NCBI GenBank assembly: GCA_029582155.1
Contig: CM055902.1
Coordinates: 20,727,049 to 20,791,048 of the forward strand
Length of the DNA: 64,000 nucleotides
DNA from: Panopea generosa
Taxonomy: Eukaryota > Mollusca > Bivalvia > Adapedonta > Hiatellidae
Reading direction: 5' to 3'
Shown piece after piece: positions 11,382 to 23,163 of this stretch (position 1 is its first letter; every line of letters starts with the position of its first letter). The notes under the pieces are model-generated. The model did not search any database, was not told the origin of the DNA, and was given only the letters and a program-made list of their open reading frames with translations. Position numbers and translations under genes: made by a program.

Positions 11382-12100
11382 GCTTAAAGACTGGATGGCA
11401 TGGAAACTATGATTTACTACTCCATAATAGTGTGCCTGTTGCAGTTGAATCAGGTCAGGAGGGTCCTACATCTGAGTCCGATTTGTCCAAGTCAGATTCT
11501 GCAGCTTCTTCGAATACTTCAGATTTGGATTCTCCAGATTCGGATTCTTCCAATTCGAGTTCAGTATTGTTATCTTCAGATCAACCATCGCAGGGAGCAT
11601 TTGAAGCGAACTTTAATTCCAGCCAGTTGATTTCCCAGTGCATTGTTTTTTCTTTCTTGAAATATAAAAACAATCCAAATTTAGAGACTGCACTTGTTCC
11701 AGTGATTGGTATATCCACAGATGTATTCACTCTATATTTTTATGACTGTGTAAATGATGTTTTTCTTCAAGTACCTTGTGTAACTTACTTGTTTTCTGGT
11801 AAATTATCAAAAACTTCACTTTTGGCTTTATGGTTAACTGTGAATTACAAATACTTCTGTTCAGGTCTGCCTCAACCCATTCTTGATCTTAATTTCAAAG
11901 CAGATTTTTTCAAAAGAGTAGATGATCGTCTCGAAAGTTACAAAACAGAAATAGAATCTCCATGCCATGTATCAATCTGCCAGTCAAAAAAACAAAAAAA
12001 ACGAGTTAAAAAATCACCTGAAGTGATAGCATTTAGAAAAATAAAAAATATAAACAAAATTACAAGAAGAGAGCTTTACAATAAAGAGGAACCATGGTAA
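11382..12100 (+). CDS. probable terminal exon; PD-(D/E)XK-nuclease-like candidate
   Basis: After a consensus acceptor (tttatttacag, AG at 11380-11381) a frame stays open for 238 codons to a TAA at 12098-12100, with entry in phase 1. The first residues read GLKTGWHGNYDLLLHN then VPVAVES. A Ser/Asp-rich linker follows (about 40 residues, SDLDSPDSDSSNS), then a predicted helix (SQLISQCIVFSF), hydrophobic strands (LVPVIGIS, TLYFYD) and a Lys-rich tail (SKKQKKRVKK). The layout D...V-x-V-E, then a Q-containing helix, suggests the PD-(D/E)XK nuclease fold, but the usual ExK lysine is not present, so catalysis is doubtful. An upstream ATG at 11330 lies in the presumed intron. Upstream exons are not identified; 6724-6840 matches in phase. 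Confidence 0.45.
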
Positions 12101-13444
12101 AACAGTGATATATTGCATCGTTGATACAATTAACATATTCCTATGCATACATTACCTCTATCGTTCATGTTGTCAAAACAGCCTCTGTTTAGGGTGTGTA
12201 TATAATATAAGTACAAATGCCATAGTACCGATACTATTTTGATATGATAAGCAATAAGTGTACGGTTCATATGCAATTTCGGATAACCCCTTGTTTCACC
12301 ATAAATAGCCAAAGTGGCGGGGGATTTTTATTGTAGAGGATTAAAATCATCACATTGTCATAATAAAATGGACTGAATATATAAAGGACTCTAAACTGAA
12401 TGTTAATATCTGTAAAATTGTGAATTTTATGCCCTTGGGTGCACGATTTGAAGGTTGGGATGATGAATATGGCAAATGGTGACACGATTTACTTCGAAGT
12501 CAAACTGTATTGCCTCATAATAGTAGAAAACATATTAAAATGTATTTTAGTTACATATTTAGGTTGAACGATTGAAAATGGCCATCTGGGTCCATCTTGA
12601 TCAGATCAACATATATAGAAAGATGTACATAAAAAGGTAGACAAAATTTACCCAAATGCCTTAAAAAGTATTGGGGTTATCTTTGTATGTCAGTTACATG
12701 TACAATACACATGGAGTCATATCTTGGAAGCATATGATATACAAATTATATAAGTTTCATATATGGTGCATAGCAGAAGAGTCAATCTGTAGGCGTATAA
12801 TGCTGAAAGTAACATATCACTTAAACATAAAATGATAGATGCTGTAAACCAATCATTTCTTATGATCTCTGCAACTTAATCGAACCATGTTCAAGATTGG
12901 AAAGATAGTGAAACTTATATTAGCATTTGCTAAGGGCAACATCTTCAAGATAGGGATGTTTTTCCCTATAATATATGAAGTTTGCTGCACGGTTTGTTTG
13001 TAAATACAAAACAAGACAAAAACATATTTTTGGAAACAAGGAAAGATAAATTAAATTGGCACCTTTTAGTAGTCTGGTAATCAGAAACGAATACATTGTG
13101 CGTTTTACACATAGTGCATAATGTTAACATGTACATGCTTTTATTGTGTGCTCTGACCAATTGCGTTCATGCAATGACCATTCATGGTTCAGATTTGGCA
13201 CCGCATATCTAATTTTCACATAAGATCATAAAGAGAAAATTTTCGCCAATCTGTCTGTCGTCAATAAATATTTCTTTAAAATATATCTGCTTTGAAACCG
13301 CTTGTCCAATTTTGTACAAACTTGGTGTTAATCATCTTTACATGAAGTTCTTGCATGTTTATTCAGATGGTGCGCCTTGTGCCATATATTATATAGAAGC
13401 TTTTTGTGTAAAACGATTATATTGTTACATGTAAATAAATAAAC
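12101..13444. other. intergenic AT-rich sequence
   Basis: No convincing exon. About 13230-13420 contains 'ctttgaaaccgcttgtccaatttt', a repeat phrase echoed at 27150 and 29270. Confidence 0.4.
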
Positions 13445-13446
13445 TA

Positions 13447-14440
13447 CAGTCAAACCTGTATTAAGCAGCCACCAAAGGGAAGTGGCCAGACTGGCATTTT
13501 AACACAGGTGGCTGCTAAATAGAGAGCCTACTTTTACTGGTGAACCTTGAAGTCATGACAGACAAAAAGTGTTCACACATTGTATTGTACCATACATGTT
13601 TGGAATTATGTACTGGGGTCAGTGAGAAAAATCAACAGGAAGAAAACGCTATTTTTTAAAAAGTATTTATATAAAAGTACATATAAATAAATAATTCTAT
13701 TTTAAAATCATTGATTTTCCATTAAATCCAAAATTGATGTTGTCATTTTCAGTTTTCGTTTGCCTAGTATTCTTCTGTTGCCTTGGTTTAACATTTTGAC
13801 ACGTAGTTCACTAGTAATAATCCTACTACTTTTTCCAGAATCTAGAAGTTTAACCACCAAAGTCAAACATTTTCTTTTCCCAGCAGACATTGTTTATATA
13901 AGTTGACAGTTAAACGCAGTATGATATTATTTATTTCTTTATTTCATGATATGAAAAATAGTGTTGTTCCATTGCATTTGCACCCAGTTCCATAGCTGAT
14001 TAAATTTAATTACGGACCAATTGCCATTATCCTTTGATTTTACCCATTAAATATTGTGCAGTGAAAATTAAATCTAATGTGATAACACCAGACAAAACAT
14101 TCTTCATTTTTACCCTGGATAAAAATACACGCTTAAAGTCAAAACTTTCATGAACCCAGCCTAGGTAGCAACATTGCATACAAATTAAAGTCAATGCTCT
14201 AGAAGTGTTGGTTGATTACTGATAACAGGGTAGTAAAATATTATTGGAATAGCAGTCAGACAAAAGGTGTGATCACTATGTGATTATCAGTCAGCCACAT
14301 CAGATAACTTATATCTGACAACAGGCTGCTTGTGGACACAGTTTCAGATGAAAAAAGACCGGCTGCATAAAAGAGGTGACTGCTTTTATGTAGACAATTT
14401 ACACGGGATGGTTTTGAAGTGACCATTTAACACAGGTGAC
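13447..14440 (-). mobile_element. Tigger/pogo-like element, internally deleted
   Basis: The left terminus CAGTCAAACCTGTATTAAG is preceded by TA (13445-13446), as for Tc1/mariner-superfamily elements. The right end, near 14420-14440 ('ttaacacaggtgacag'), is a degenerate inverted version; no flanking TA is seen there and the exact end is uncertain. The minus strand at 13890-13708 encodes a peptide resembling the start of pogo/CENP-B helix-turn-helix proteins. The catalytic domain is missing. Confidence 0.45.
13708..13890 (-). pseudogene. pogo/Tigger transposase N-terminal fragment
   Basis: A 60-codon frame begins MSAGKRKCLTLVVKLLDSG and continues KSSRIITSEL. The pattern K-R-K-x-L-T...L-L-D-x-G-x-S...I...E-L is that of the psq/CENP-B-type helix-turn-helix opening pogo-family transposases. 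No DDE domain follows. It lies inside the TIR-bounded element above. Confidence 0.4.
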
Positions 14441-14464
14441 AGCATGGGCAGGTTATTCCTTCTT

Positions 14465-16380
14465 TTTAGCTCATCTATTCGTAGAATAAGTGGGCTATTG
14501 TAATTGCCTTGGCATCGGCATTGGTTTCAAGTCCATATATCACCAACCACTCAATGTATTAGATTGAATCTTTATGTATGGTTTCGTAGTCTTGAAACCA
14601 ACTAAATCAAGTCAGATAACTCTTGCCAGAATTTTTTTGCAAGTTATGGACCTTGTTTGACTTATTAAAAATCTATATCTCAGCAGCCACTGCATGTATT
14701 GGATTGCATGTATTACAGTTATAACAGCTACTCAGATGAGTAAGTTATATAACTCTTGTCTTCTTGGATTGGTCATCAGTCTCAATCAAATTTGTACTTT
14801 CATGACAAATATTGGAATAATCTTATCGACAGCTCTTGTAATGCTCCCACAAAGGGGGGAAGCATATAGTCGCCGCTTCGTCCGTGCGTCACAAATTCTT
14901 GTCTGGGCTATTTCTCTACAACCTCTAGTTGGAATTTTAAGAAATTTGCTAGGATGCATCATTACCAAGTGCAGATTGGCATATTGTCTTTGTGTTCCGG
15001 TTCGATGATTTTTCACGGAGTTATGGCCCTTTTATTCTGTTTGTGACCAAATTCTTGTCCAGGCTATTTCTCTACAACCTCAGGTTGGAATTTTATGAAA
15101 CTTGCTAAGATGCATCATTACCAGGTGCAGATGCGCATACTGTCTTTGTGTTCCGGTTCGATGATTTTTCTTGGAGAAATGGCCCTTTGATTCTGTTTGT
15201 GACCAAATTCTTGTCAGGGCTATTTCTCTACGTCTGGTTGGAATTTTATGAAACTTGCTAGCATGCATCATTGTCAAGTGCAGATTCGCATACTGACTTT
15301 CTGTTCCAGTTTGATGATTTTTCACGGAGTTTTAGCCCTTTGATTCTATTTGTGACCAAATTCTTGTTCGTGCTATTTCTCTACAATCCCATGTTGGAAT
15401 TTTATGAAACTTCCTAAGATGCATCATTACCAAGTGCAGATGCGCATATTGTTTTTTTGTCCGGTTCAGTGATTTTTCACGGAGTAATGGCCTGTTGATT
15501 GAGTCTGTGACCAAGTTATTGTCTGCACTATATCTCTACAACCCCATGTTGGAATTTTGTGAAACATGCTAGAATGCATTATTACCAAGTGCAGATGCAC
15601 ATTATGTTTATGTTTTACGTTCAATGTTTTTTCACGGAGTTATGACCCTTTGATTGAATCTGTGACCAAGTTATTGTCCATACTATTTTTCTACAACCCC
15701 ATGTTGGAATTTTGTGAAACTTGCTAGGATGCATCATTACCAAATGCAGATGCGCATATTGTCTTTGTGTTCTGGTTTGATGATTTTTCACGGAGTTATG
15801 GCCCTTTGATTCTGTCTGACCAAATTATTGTCTGCGCTTTTTCTCTACAACCTCCCGTTGGAATTTTCAGAAACTTGCTATGTTTGTGTCTCGGTTTGAT
15901 GATTTTTCACGGAGTTATGGCCCTTTGATTCAGTCTGACCAAATTCTTTTCAGCTCTATTTCTCTACATCCTGTGGTTGGGATTTTATGAAATTTGCTAG
16001 GATGCATCATTACCAAGTGGAGATGTGCATATTGTCGTCATGACGCTATTCATACTCTGCTTTTTTCTACTATGAACCATTTGTATTGCTTCAAATTAAA
16101 TTACAATGTTACATCTGTGCGCAAGCGTTTATACGTGTGCGTGAGTGTTTACATGCGTGCGTGAGAGTGTGTGCGTGTTTTAGAGAGAGTGTGTTGAATA
16201 TGTGACATACTGTTTGTAAATTCATTGTTGTATGACTATGTACTATCATGTATATGTCAAATAAAATGTATTTCTGTTCTGTTCAGTTCTGGTATTCTTC
16301 AACCAAGTAGCCCGTACAGAGGCAAACAATCACTTGGGGAGCATCCGTCGGTTCCACCGATATTTCCTTGTTGGTAAATA
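14465..16380 (+). repeat. array element, ~160-bp units
   Basis: The head is 'ttttagctcatctattcgtag'. Units follow with 'gatgatttttcacggagttatggccc', 'tgtgaccaaattcttgtc', 'ggaattttatgaaacttgctag' and 'atgcatcattaccaagtgcag'. The end is 'ggggagcatccgtcggttcc...ccttgtt' (about 16340-16373). A shorter relative, with the same end, is in a SUPT5H intron (62270-62915). Elements with tandem ~160-bp cores are known in bivalves (pearl/CvA type), but identity was not tested. Confidence 0.8.
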
Positions 16381-17460
16381 TGTTTACTCCAAATAATACC
16401 AAAATTTGATTAAAAATAAAACATAAGGATAACTTGGCTTTATTTTAGTCAATAATACGATATTAATTTTGATGAAATATATTCACTTCCCATGACATTA
16501 ATTTTTTATGTAAAATACAACATAATAGCTTGGCTTATTTGAGGCAAAAACAGACCTTCATTTTTTAAGAAATTTGTTCACTCCAAGTGACATCAGTATG
16601 TTATGTAAAATACAACATGACGATAACTTGGCTTATGTGAGACAATAAGACAATATCAAATTTAAAAACATATTTTCACTCCCCATGACATCAATACTTT
16701 AAGTAATATACAGTATTAGGATAACATGGCTAATTTCAGGCAATAACACAATTTTAGTTTTCAAGAAATAAAATCACTCCCCATTAAGTCAATATTTTAT
16801 GTAAAATACAATATTAGGACAACATGGCTTATTTGGGGCAATTTTCAAACAATATGCTCTCTCTCAATTACAATATGCGCATCATTTTTTGTTATGTTCA
16901 TTATTGTGGTAAAATTACCAACACTGTGTGGTTTCAGGTAGCCATATGAGTGATGGCAAGAATAGGATCACTGTGGCTCATGCATGTCATGGGAAGCGAC
17001 AATTTGAGTAATACAATAGACATTGTTAACGCTATGCAGTACTACAAGTATCATGGTTCTAGGTTTATTCTGCATATTCATATGCTGATGTATATATTTT
17101 TAATTTGTATGTTAATTTGTTTTTTGTTCATGTAGAGTTAACCTGGAATCTTCTTTCCTGTTGGTGCAAATAATCTATCGTGCGTTTGTACCCCGTAAAA
17201 CCCCATTCATTCATTTATCCATACATCAATATTTAATGCAAAATACAACATTAGGACAACATGTCTAATTTGAGGAAAGAATACAGTATGTAAATTGTAA
17301 ACTAATATATCATTTTTGAAGAAATATATTCAAGCCTCTTGACAGCAATAATTTATGTAAAATACAACGTTAGGACAACTTGGCTTATTTGAGGCAATAA
17401 CACAATATAAATAAGTTTTCAAGAAATATATTCACTCCCCGTGAAATCATTTTTTCTTTC
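16381..17460 (+). repeat. tandem array, ~95-105 bp units, interrupted
   Basis: Units share 'tttatgtaaaatacaacat', 'aggataacatggcttatttgaggcaa' and 'aagaaatatattcactccc'. The array runs 16381-16860 and 17220-17460; the gap is filled by the insertion at about 16890-17215. Confidence 0.8.
16890..17215 (+). mobile_element. dispersed element inserted in the array
   Basis: It begins near 'gttcattattgtggtaaaattaccaac' and ends near 'gtaaaaccccattcattcat'. An inverted, shorter relative lies at about 45955-46130 and shares 'gtgatggcaagaat' and 'acctggaatcttctttcctgttgg'. This copy carries about 150 extra bp in the middle (about 16985-17135). The 61-codon frame at 16950 is not considered coding. Confidence 0.6.
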
Positions 17461-17950
17461 AATATTGTGAGTTGTGGCCCTTAAATCATCAAAAAATGTA
17501 TATATTTTATGTTGTGTTCACTCTAGCACTTGGCAGTTTTCATTTGAGTTTAACTAAACTTATGAAGTAGTTGCCGGTATATAACCAAAATATCTTGAAC
17601 TGACCAAATCAAATAAGTTATGGCGCTTGAATTGCAAAATTTGCAATGTTTGACCTTCTGTCCACTCTAGCGCTCACAGGTTCATTTGATCTTCATCAAA
17701 CTTCAAAGAAGTTATATATCTCTAATATTTTGAATCGATCAAAATAAAAATATATATTGTAGGAGTTCTGGCCTGTGAATTGTCATTCACATGTGTGCAC
17801 TTAGGCATATGTAGATCTCATTTTGGTCTTCATCAAACTTGCACTTTAGGTGTTAAACCATAAAATCTTGGACAAAGTTTTGAATTGGACAAACTCGATA
17901 ATTAATGTCAGAGTTATGGCTCTTGATGAATACAACTGTTTTTTTGTTTT
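17461..17950 (+). repeat. degenerate tandem repeat, ~150-160 bp units
   Basis: About three diverged units share 'cactctagc', 'catttgatcttcatcaaactt' and 'agttatggc(g/t)cttga'. Confidence 0.6.
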
Positions 17951-18545
17951 TTTGTTTTTTTTGAGGCACCAGATTTTTTGTGTCTTCAGTATTGTAGGAT
18001 GTTGGTAGTTGATAAATGTAGCTCATTTCATATGCACGTAATAATTTTATATGTACCCTCGAACTACTACCTCATGGTTTCAAACTACTCATGAGAGATT
18101 AGTTTTTGATATAACTATGTCGGATGAATGTAACTCTTCAATGTACGAAATATAAAATTATGACGTTCAGACCTGTATAGTACCTTTGATATTTGATGTC
18201 TGTGCAAGATTGCTATTTAATGGAGCTTAGCGAAGGTTTAAATGTAGGAGTGTTCATACTAATTAGCATATCGCATATCAACAATGAAAATAATCCCTGG
18301 AGCAAATGTTATGTTAACGGGCTTCTGCTTGAAAAATTTAACCTGTAAATACAATAATTGATTTTGACTCGACTTTCTATTCAGAAATGTTTAACATTAT
18401 TACAGAAAAGTTCTGTAATAGGCCCTACATCATGTTGATATGGATCAATTAATTTAAAAGTACATAATAAAGTCGTGGACAAGCTGGAACTCGCCACTTT
18501 CGTTGAACTAATTTTAATCATTGATGGCATGTTACAAGACAACAA
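17951..18545 (+). repeat. dispersed repeat, inverted partner at 42255-42815
   Basis: From 'tgaggcaccaga' to 'attgatggcatg' this segment matches the reverse complement of 42255-42815. Shared phrases include 'gcaagattgctatttaatgg', 'gttctgtaataggccctac' and 'atgaaaataatccctg'. The copies are about 24 kb apart and clearly diverged. Confidence 0.7.
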
Positions 18546-19606
18546 AACGATGCATGCGTAAAGGCTTTTCTAAGAATCTTATTTCAACAAAGATAGGATA
18601 AAATCACTAGAAATGGTTTATTTTGTTCATAAATTGAAGAATTTGTTTAAAGTTGACAAAATATGAATATACAGGGAGATCGCCCACCGGATGTTGACTT
18701 AATGTTTACTTTTATAAAATTTATATTTAATGGAAAAACAGATACCTAATGAAAATATACTTCATTACAGAATCAAATATTAAAAATACAAACTTTTCAA
18801 TTGTATTAACTTTGAAATATGACAAGTTGTCTATTTAAAAACACTTTTTTACTATATCTATATGGCAACAATATTCTAATACAGAATAGAAACATACTTG
18901 AAATGCGCCATTAATGCATCTACGGATACCTAAGGGTGTCATTTTTGGCAGGCGAGCTCTGATTTCCTTAGCTGTCGTGCAGCCCTAGCAATCTGTTATA
19001 CAAATTACGTATGGCAGGAACCGCCATATTCATCCGACCGATAAAGTAGTGCACAACTTTCAACACGCAATTACCGTAGCAGAGGACGTATTATACAACA
19101 AAAGTTTCAAAGTTTTTTATTTATTGCGGATATTTTTCTTTACCAAAGTTCAAAAATACGATACGGGAAGCATACAATTTCCATGGAAATGCGGAAGAAT
19201 ACACTTATCTCGCTGTGCTATAAAAAAACGCGGCAATTTCCATTGATAAAAAAAATATTTCCGCATTTAATACTATGTGCATAGTGATGTCATCTGGTGG
19301 GGGTGATATAATCTCTAACACCATTCGACATGTAATAATTAATGGGGTGAAATATTTACATGTTTTCTATATAATAACTCGTAGTTTGAGTAAATAGTGA
19401 TTGTTAGTGAAATTTTATTCACTACAGTTTGTCCTCTTTTCATTTTGATAGTAAAATAACGAAATTAGGCTCGGGGCTTCATTTGTTGTTTATAGAAAAA
19501 CGCGCCAGTCTGTCATCTTATGCAAGCAGTGTATTGATGAACCTATTTAACGGTTAATTAAGTCATCCGACCGTTGTTTGTTGTGTTTCTGTGTTGTATT
19601 TTTTAG
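18546..19606. other. AT-rich sequence upstream of the 19607 exon
   Basis: No repeat unit or exon is certain. A 65-codon frame at 19049-19246 has no start codon or splice support and was left out. Confidence 0.4.
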
Positions 19607-19724
19607 ATTGATTAAATCTAGGTCACATAACACAATTGATAATGCTATTTATTGGTTATTTATATTGTTGATTGAAAGCTATATGAGAATCGAATATAAC
19701 TCAAGTCGATATACACGTATTTCT
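19607..19724 (+). CDS. candidate exon, hypothetical protein (penultimate)
   Basis: A strong acceptor (gtgttgtattttttag|) and a perfect donor (TTCT|GTAAGTAGG) enclose 118 nt open in one frame: one base, then 39 codons reading LIKSRSHNTIDNAIYWLF through YSS-like RYTRIS. It exits in phase 0 into the 19961 exon, which starts in phase 0, across a 236-bp intron. A hydrophobic stretch (AIYWLFILLIE) may be membrane-embedded. Product not recognised and upstream exons not found. Confidence 0.35.
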
Positions 19725-19960
19725 GTAAGTAGGTCATGTTTGTTTTGGTCTAGACGAAGAGTTATGGATATGTGTTGTATATTCTCGGACAATCAGGAAC
19801 ATTTTGTGCTGAATGCGTTTCGTTATCCATAAATCATAACTATTGAACTAGAGATATTACAATTGACTGGAGTTGTACATCACTACTCAATTCTTTCGAT
19901 TTTGGAGAAACATCAGAATATGAAGATTTGTTTGTGAAGCTTTCATATAGGTTGTTTTAG

Positions 19961-20449
19961 TGCGACATATTGCACGTCTCTAAGGAGCCTTTTGACATTT
20001 TTTATTTTTGCGTCTCTCGAGACAGCAGATCAGATATCCAAATAATAAAAAAGCTGTCCATCCACGCCTTATCATATCAGGCTAAGGTTGTTCATGTTGG
20101 TAACTTTTGTGTGGAGATGTGGAAAGGAATCCTGGACCACCACGTTAACAGTTTACAAAGTGTCCTGAAATGGATATTTTCACCAGGGTCATCAAATATT
20201 CAATCAATTTTCACACGGAAGACGGTGTGTACCATGGTGTTTGCATTTTTTTCAAATGCATTATTAAAACCGTTTGATAGCTACTGTTGGAAAAGTATTG
20301 ATATGGACTACTCTGTATTGTATGCAGGATATTATTTATACATATACAAAAAAAAAAAATTAAACACACCACATTCTTTTCTAAATCCCAATGAATTGCC
20401 TTTTAACATATCAGAAATCTTAACTTTCGAACCTTCATTTTCGAATTGA
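19961..20449 (+). CDS. candidate terminal exon, hypothetical protein
   Basis: After an acceptor (aggttgttttag, AG at 19959-19960) the frame is open for 162 codons and stops with TGA at 20447-20449. It reads CDILHVSKEPFDIFYFC, later NFCVEMWKGILDHHVN, and ends EILTFEPSFSN. Composition is protein-like, with no repeat match seen in the window. The poly-A run at about 20349 encodes a short KKKK. Together with 19607-19724 it gives about 200 residues of an unidentified protein. It may be a host gene or part of a mobile element. Confidence 0.4.
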   Translation, partial: CDILHVSKEPFDIFYFCVSRDSRSDIQIIKKLSIHALSYQAKVVHVGNFCVEMWKGILDHHVNSLQSVLKWIFSPGSSNIQSIFTRKTVCTMVFAFFSNALLKPFDSYCWKSIDMDYSVLYAGYYLYIYKKKKLNTPHSFLNPNELPFNISEILTFEPSFSN

Positions 20450-20739
20450 CACAAGCAGCGAACCTTCCCTCAGGCCTTTCAGGCCTTTGATTATACATCA
20501 TGAGCATTGATGGTAGAGAGTATCATAATTGACACCTGGGGGTATAGGACGATGCATTAATTAACACAAAAATTAAAAAAAAAAAAATCAACACAGGATG
20601 GGATACCTATCCAGTACCCGCCACATCTCAATTTTTGTTTCATGCATTTCTGAGAAAAACACAGGAATGTAGCTATGGTTTTTATTTGAATAAGAACGAG
20701 AATTGCTTCATGATTGGTCAATATGAGTATTTCCCCCTG

Positions 20740-20840
20740 TGGCGAGTGTATTACTATCAATCCATGGTTTGTGAGTTTGAATCTCAGTCTGGTCATAGTC
20801 TCCGTGATGATTGATATATGACATTGCGTCTCATATGAAA
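20740..20840 (+). repeat. SINE fragment with B-box-like motif
   Basis: 'gtgagtttgaatctcagtctgg' resembles a tRNA T-arm and B box. It is followed by 'ctccgtgatgattgatatatgaca', matching the 'ctgtgatgattgatttacaac' that follows the head of the SINE at 59700. It runs directly into the foldback element. Confidence 0.5.
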
Positions 20841-21292
20841 TATATATATATATCTGTGTCTATCAGTCCGGTCGTCTCTCTTAATCCCCCCCCCCCCCTT
20901 TCTCCCTATCTCAGTTGTCTATTTGTCTGTTGATCTGTCTTACCACTACTTAACTTGTACATGTATTGGTCTCTACACTATTGCAGCAACACTATAATAT
21001 TGCATGCAACTCCAAGCAAGTAATTTATATCAACTTTACATTATTCATGTGTTTGTAATTCTAAAACTTGAAGTTGTGTTCTTATAACTGTTTAAAGGTG
21101 TCATGTATACCCCATGGTGTCGGGGTAGCATTATACGTGTATGAAAGTTAGTTTCATTTGTAGAGACCAATACATGTACTAGTTAAGTAGTGGTAAGACA
21201 GATGAACAGACGAATAGACAACTGAGATCGGGATAAAGGGGGGATTAAGAGAGGCGACCGGACTGATAGACACAGAGATATATATTTCATGA
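20831..21292. mobile_element. foldback element, ~140-bp inverted arms
   Basis: Arms 20831-20977 and 21160-21292 are reverse complements. Shared phrases include 'tctatcagtccggtcg' / 'cgaccggactgataga', 'taccactacttaac' and 'tacatgtattggtctctac'. The loop is about 180 bp. The left arm holds a C run (20887-20899) facing a shorter G run (about 21238-21243) on the right. No protein is encoded. Confidence 0.75.
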
Positions 21293-21630
21293 CTCTGGTT
21301 GCGTTATCGAACTTAAACATAAATATATGCAGTTTTGATAATTCAGGGCGGAATGAAACCATTATATTTTGATAAATTCATTCTACAATAAGTGGTTGTA
21401 ATACCATTGTCGATTCCTTTAAATGTAGATAACATACGCTTTTTAACTAACTCATTTTTTTAAAATAATACTGCTTGTTTAATAACGATATGAACCCACC
21501 GTGTGATGGCAACACTATCATATTGTTACACAAAGCTAACGATCATTTCATTCAAACTTGATGTTATATTCATTTAATTCATGCGCTACTCTGGTCGACG
21601 GATAGTCTAGCGTAACAATAATAATCAACC

Positions 21631-21711
21631 ATGTCGTACCAAGGGTCTGTTGTTTCCTCCTTTTCATCCGAGTCTGATTCCATATCTGAATCGTCGGTAT
21701 TAGATTTGTCG
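21631..21711 (+). CDS. doubtful Ser-rich first exon (strand ambiguous)
   Basis: The ATG at 21631 opens 27 Ser-rich codons that reach a perfect donor (GTCG|GTAAGT). However, the opposite strand of 21600-21750 is also open and reads as an acidic, typically protein-like segment (for example SDMESDSDEKEET, then DPWYDMVDYY). Only one strand can be real; neither has a matching partner exon. Confidence 0.15.
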
Positions 21712-21896
21712 GTAAGTTCGTCTTTCTTCAGTTCTTCATCGGAACTATCGCCTCTGTGTATGATTTTCTTATATCTTTACGTTTATACTCCTTTTTTGCA
21801 AAGATCACAGGCGAATATCCTCGGCGACAGCAAACTACTGAATGATTTGTTCACTTTTAATGCATTCTTTATATATATACAGTATTGGCATGACCA

Positions 21897-22345
21897 GGGA
21901 GGAGTTAACTCATTTAAATGAGGAGATAAACTAAATCCTCAGTGAGGTTTGAGGAGGCACGCAAGAGTTAAATTTGAAAGACATGAGTGTTACATACTAG
22001 TATACTCCGAGTTACCGCAAACTTTTTATATGGACACAGAATGTGCACATCTCATTTTATTTTGTTGGTTGCATACATTTTGCTTTAGTAACGTTATTTA
22101 ATGTTATCAATTAAGTTTAAAACAATGTGTTATGTTTTATAAATATTCAACCGCTTTTTGTTGACATCTTGTTTCTAATGTCTTTGCATTAGAAGTGCAG
22201 AGTTAACTCATTTAAATGAGGAGTTAAAATAAATCCTCAATCATGTTTGAGGAGGCACGCAAGAGTTAAATTTGAAATACATGAGTATTACATATACTGC
22301 AAGCTACCACGAAGTTTTTATATAGACATAGAATGTGCACACATC
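21897..22345 (+). repeat. direct duplication of ~150 bp, offset ~299
   Basis: 'gagttaactcatttaaatgaggag' starts at about 21901 and 22200; both copies continue with 'tttgaggaggcacgcaagag' and end near 'agaatgtgcaca'. Confidence 0.75.
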
Positions 22346-22846
22346 ACATCTTATCTCACTTTTGGAAGACAAATCTTATTTCACTGTTAAAAGAGGATGT
22401 CCATCATCAATGTTTAATACTTTACACATTGATTCATTTTGTGAACAACAATTTTTTAATTATTTCACTTTGGTAGATAAACTATATTCTCATTTTTTGC
22501 TGCATTTAACACATTTAAAGCAACATATTTATCTGTTTTGTTTAAATATAATTCCTCATCCCAATCTTTTTCTTTAAGATCTTTATGTTTTATTGAACCT
22601 CCAGACTCATCACGTTCTTGAAGTTGAGTTAAAATTTGTACAATTGCCTTGCTCGATTCCTTTATTTTCTCAAGCTCTCCTGTTTAATGTTACTGCTTTA
22701 AGTTAAGCTGATGCAGCTTGTTACTTAAAAGTATACGTATTTCCTCCATTGTAAAGTTTACACAAATACGTATAAGCTTTTTAAGCCAACTGATTTACAA
22801 ATCTGTATTTTGCATTGAAATGCTGCTAATTAAACCTTCGTTCGTT

Positions 22847-23039
22847 TCAATTAAAATGATGTAACAACTCGGATTTGTCCGAAATCATATCCTCTAGAAA
22901 AACAGGTTCCTCCGAATGTGTCAATATTTTAACAGTAAATGTATCTACGTATTCATATTGACGTTTAGCTGTCATCGTTGTAGTTGTATAAACATTTTTT
23001 AAAGATTTCCTCTGTGATTTCAACTGAACCAAGTAACGT
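22847..23039 (-). CDS. candidate terminal exon, unknown gene (minus)
   Basis: On the minus strand an acceptor (tttcatattttatgcag|) is followed by 63 open codons ending in TGA. The peptide begins RYLVQLKSQRKSLKN, continues TAKRQYEYVDTFTVKIL and ends SDKSELLHHFN. Entry is in phase 2. Composition is charged and protein-like; no family recognised. No upstream partner was found. Confidence 0.25.
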
Positions 23040-23163
23040 CTGCATAAAATATGAAACATTTAGTGCAATTTACAACGCGATTCAACTCCTATTAACTCGA
23101 ACTGACTTATAGCGACAACGCCATATCTCCAAATTTACGGCAAAATATTTACACACAATACCA

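Noticed and set aside
19049-19246. 65-codon ORF
   Set aside because: Begins without ATG, no splice sites, AT-rich composition.
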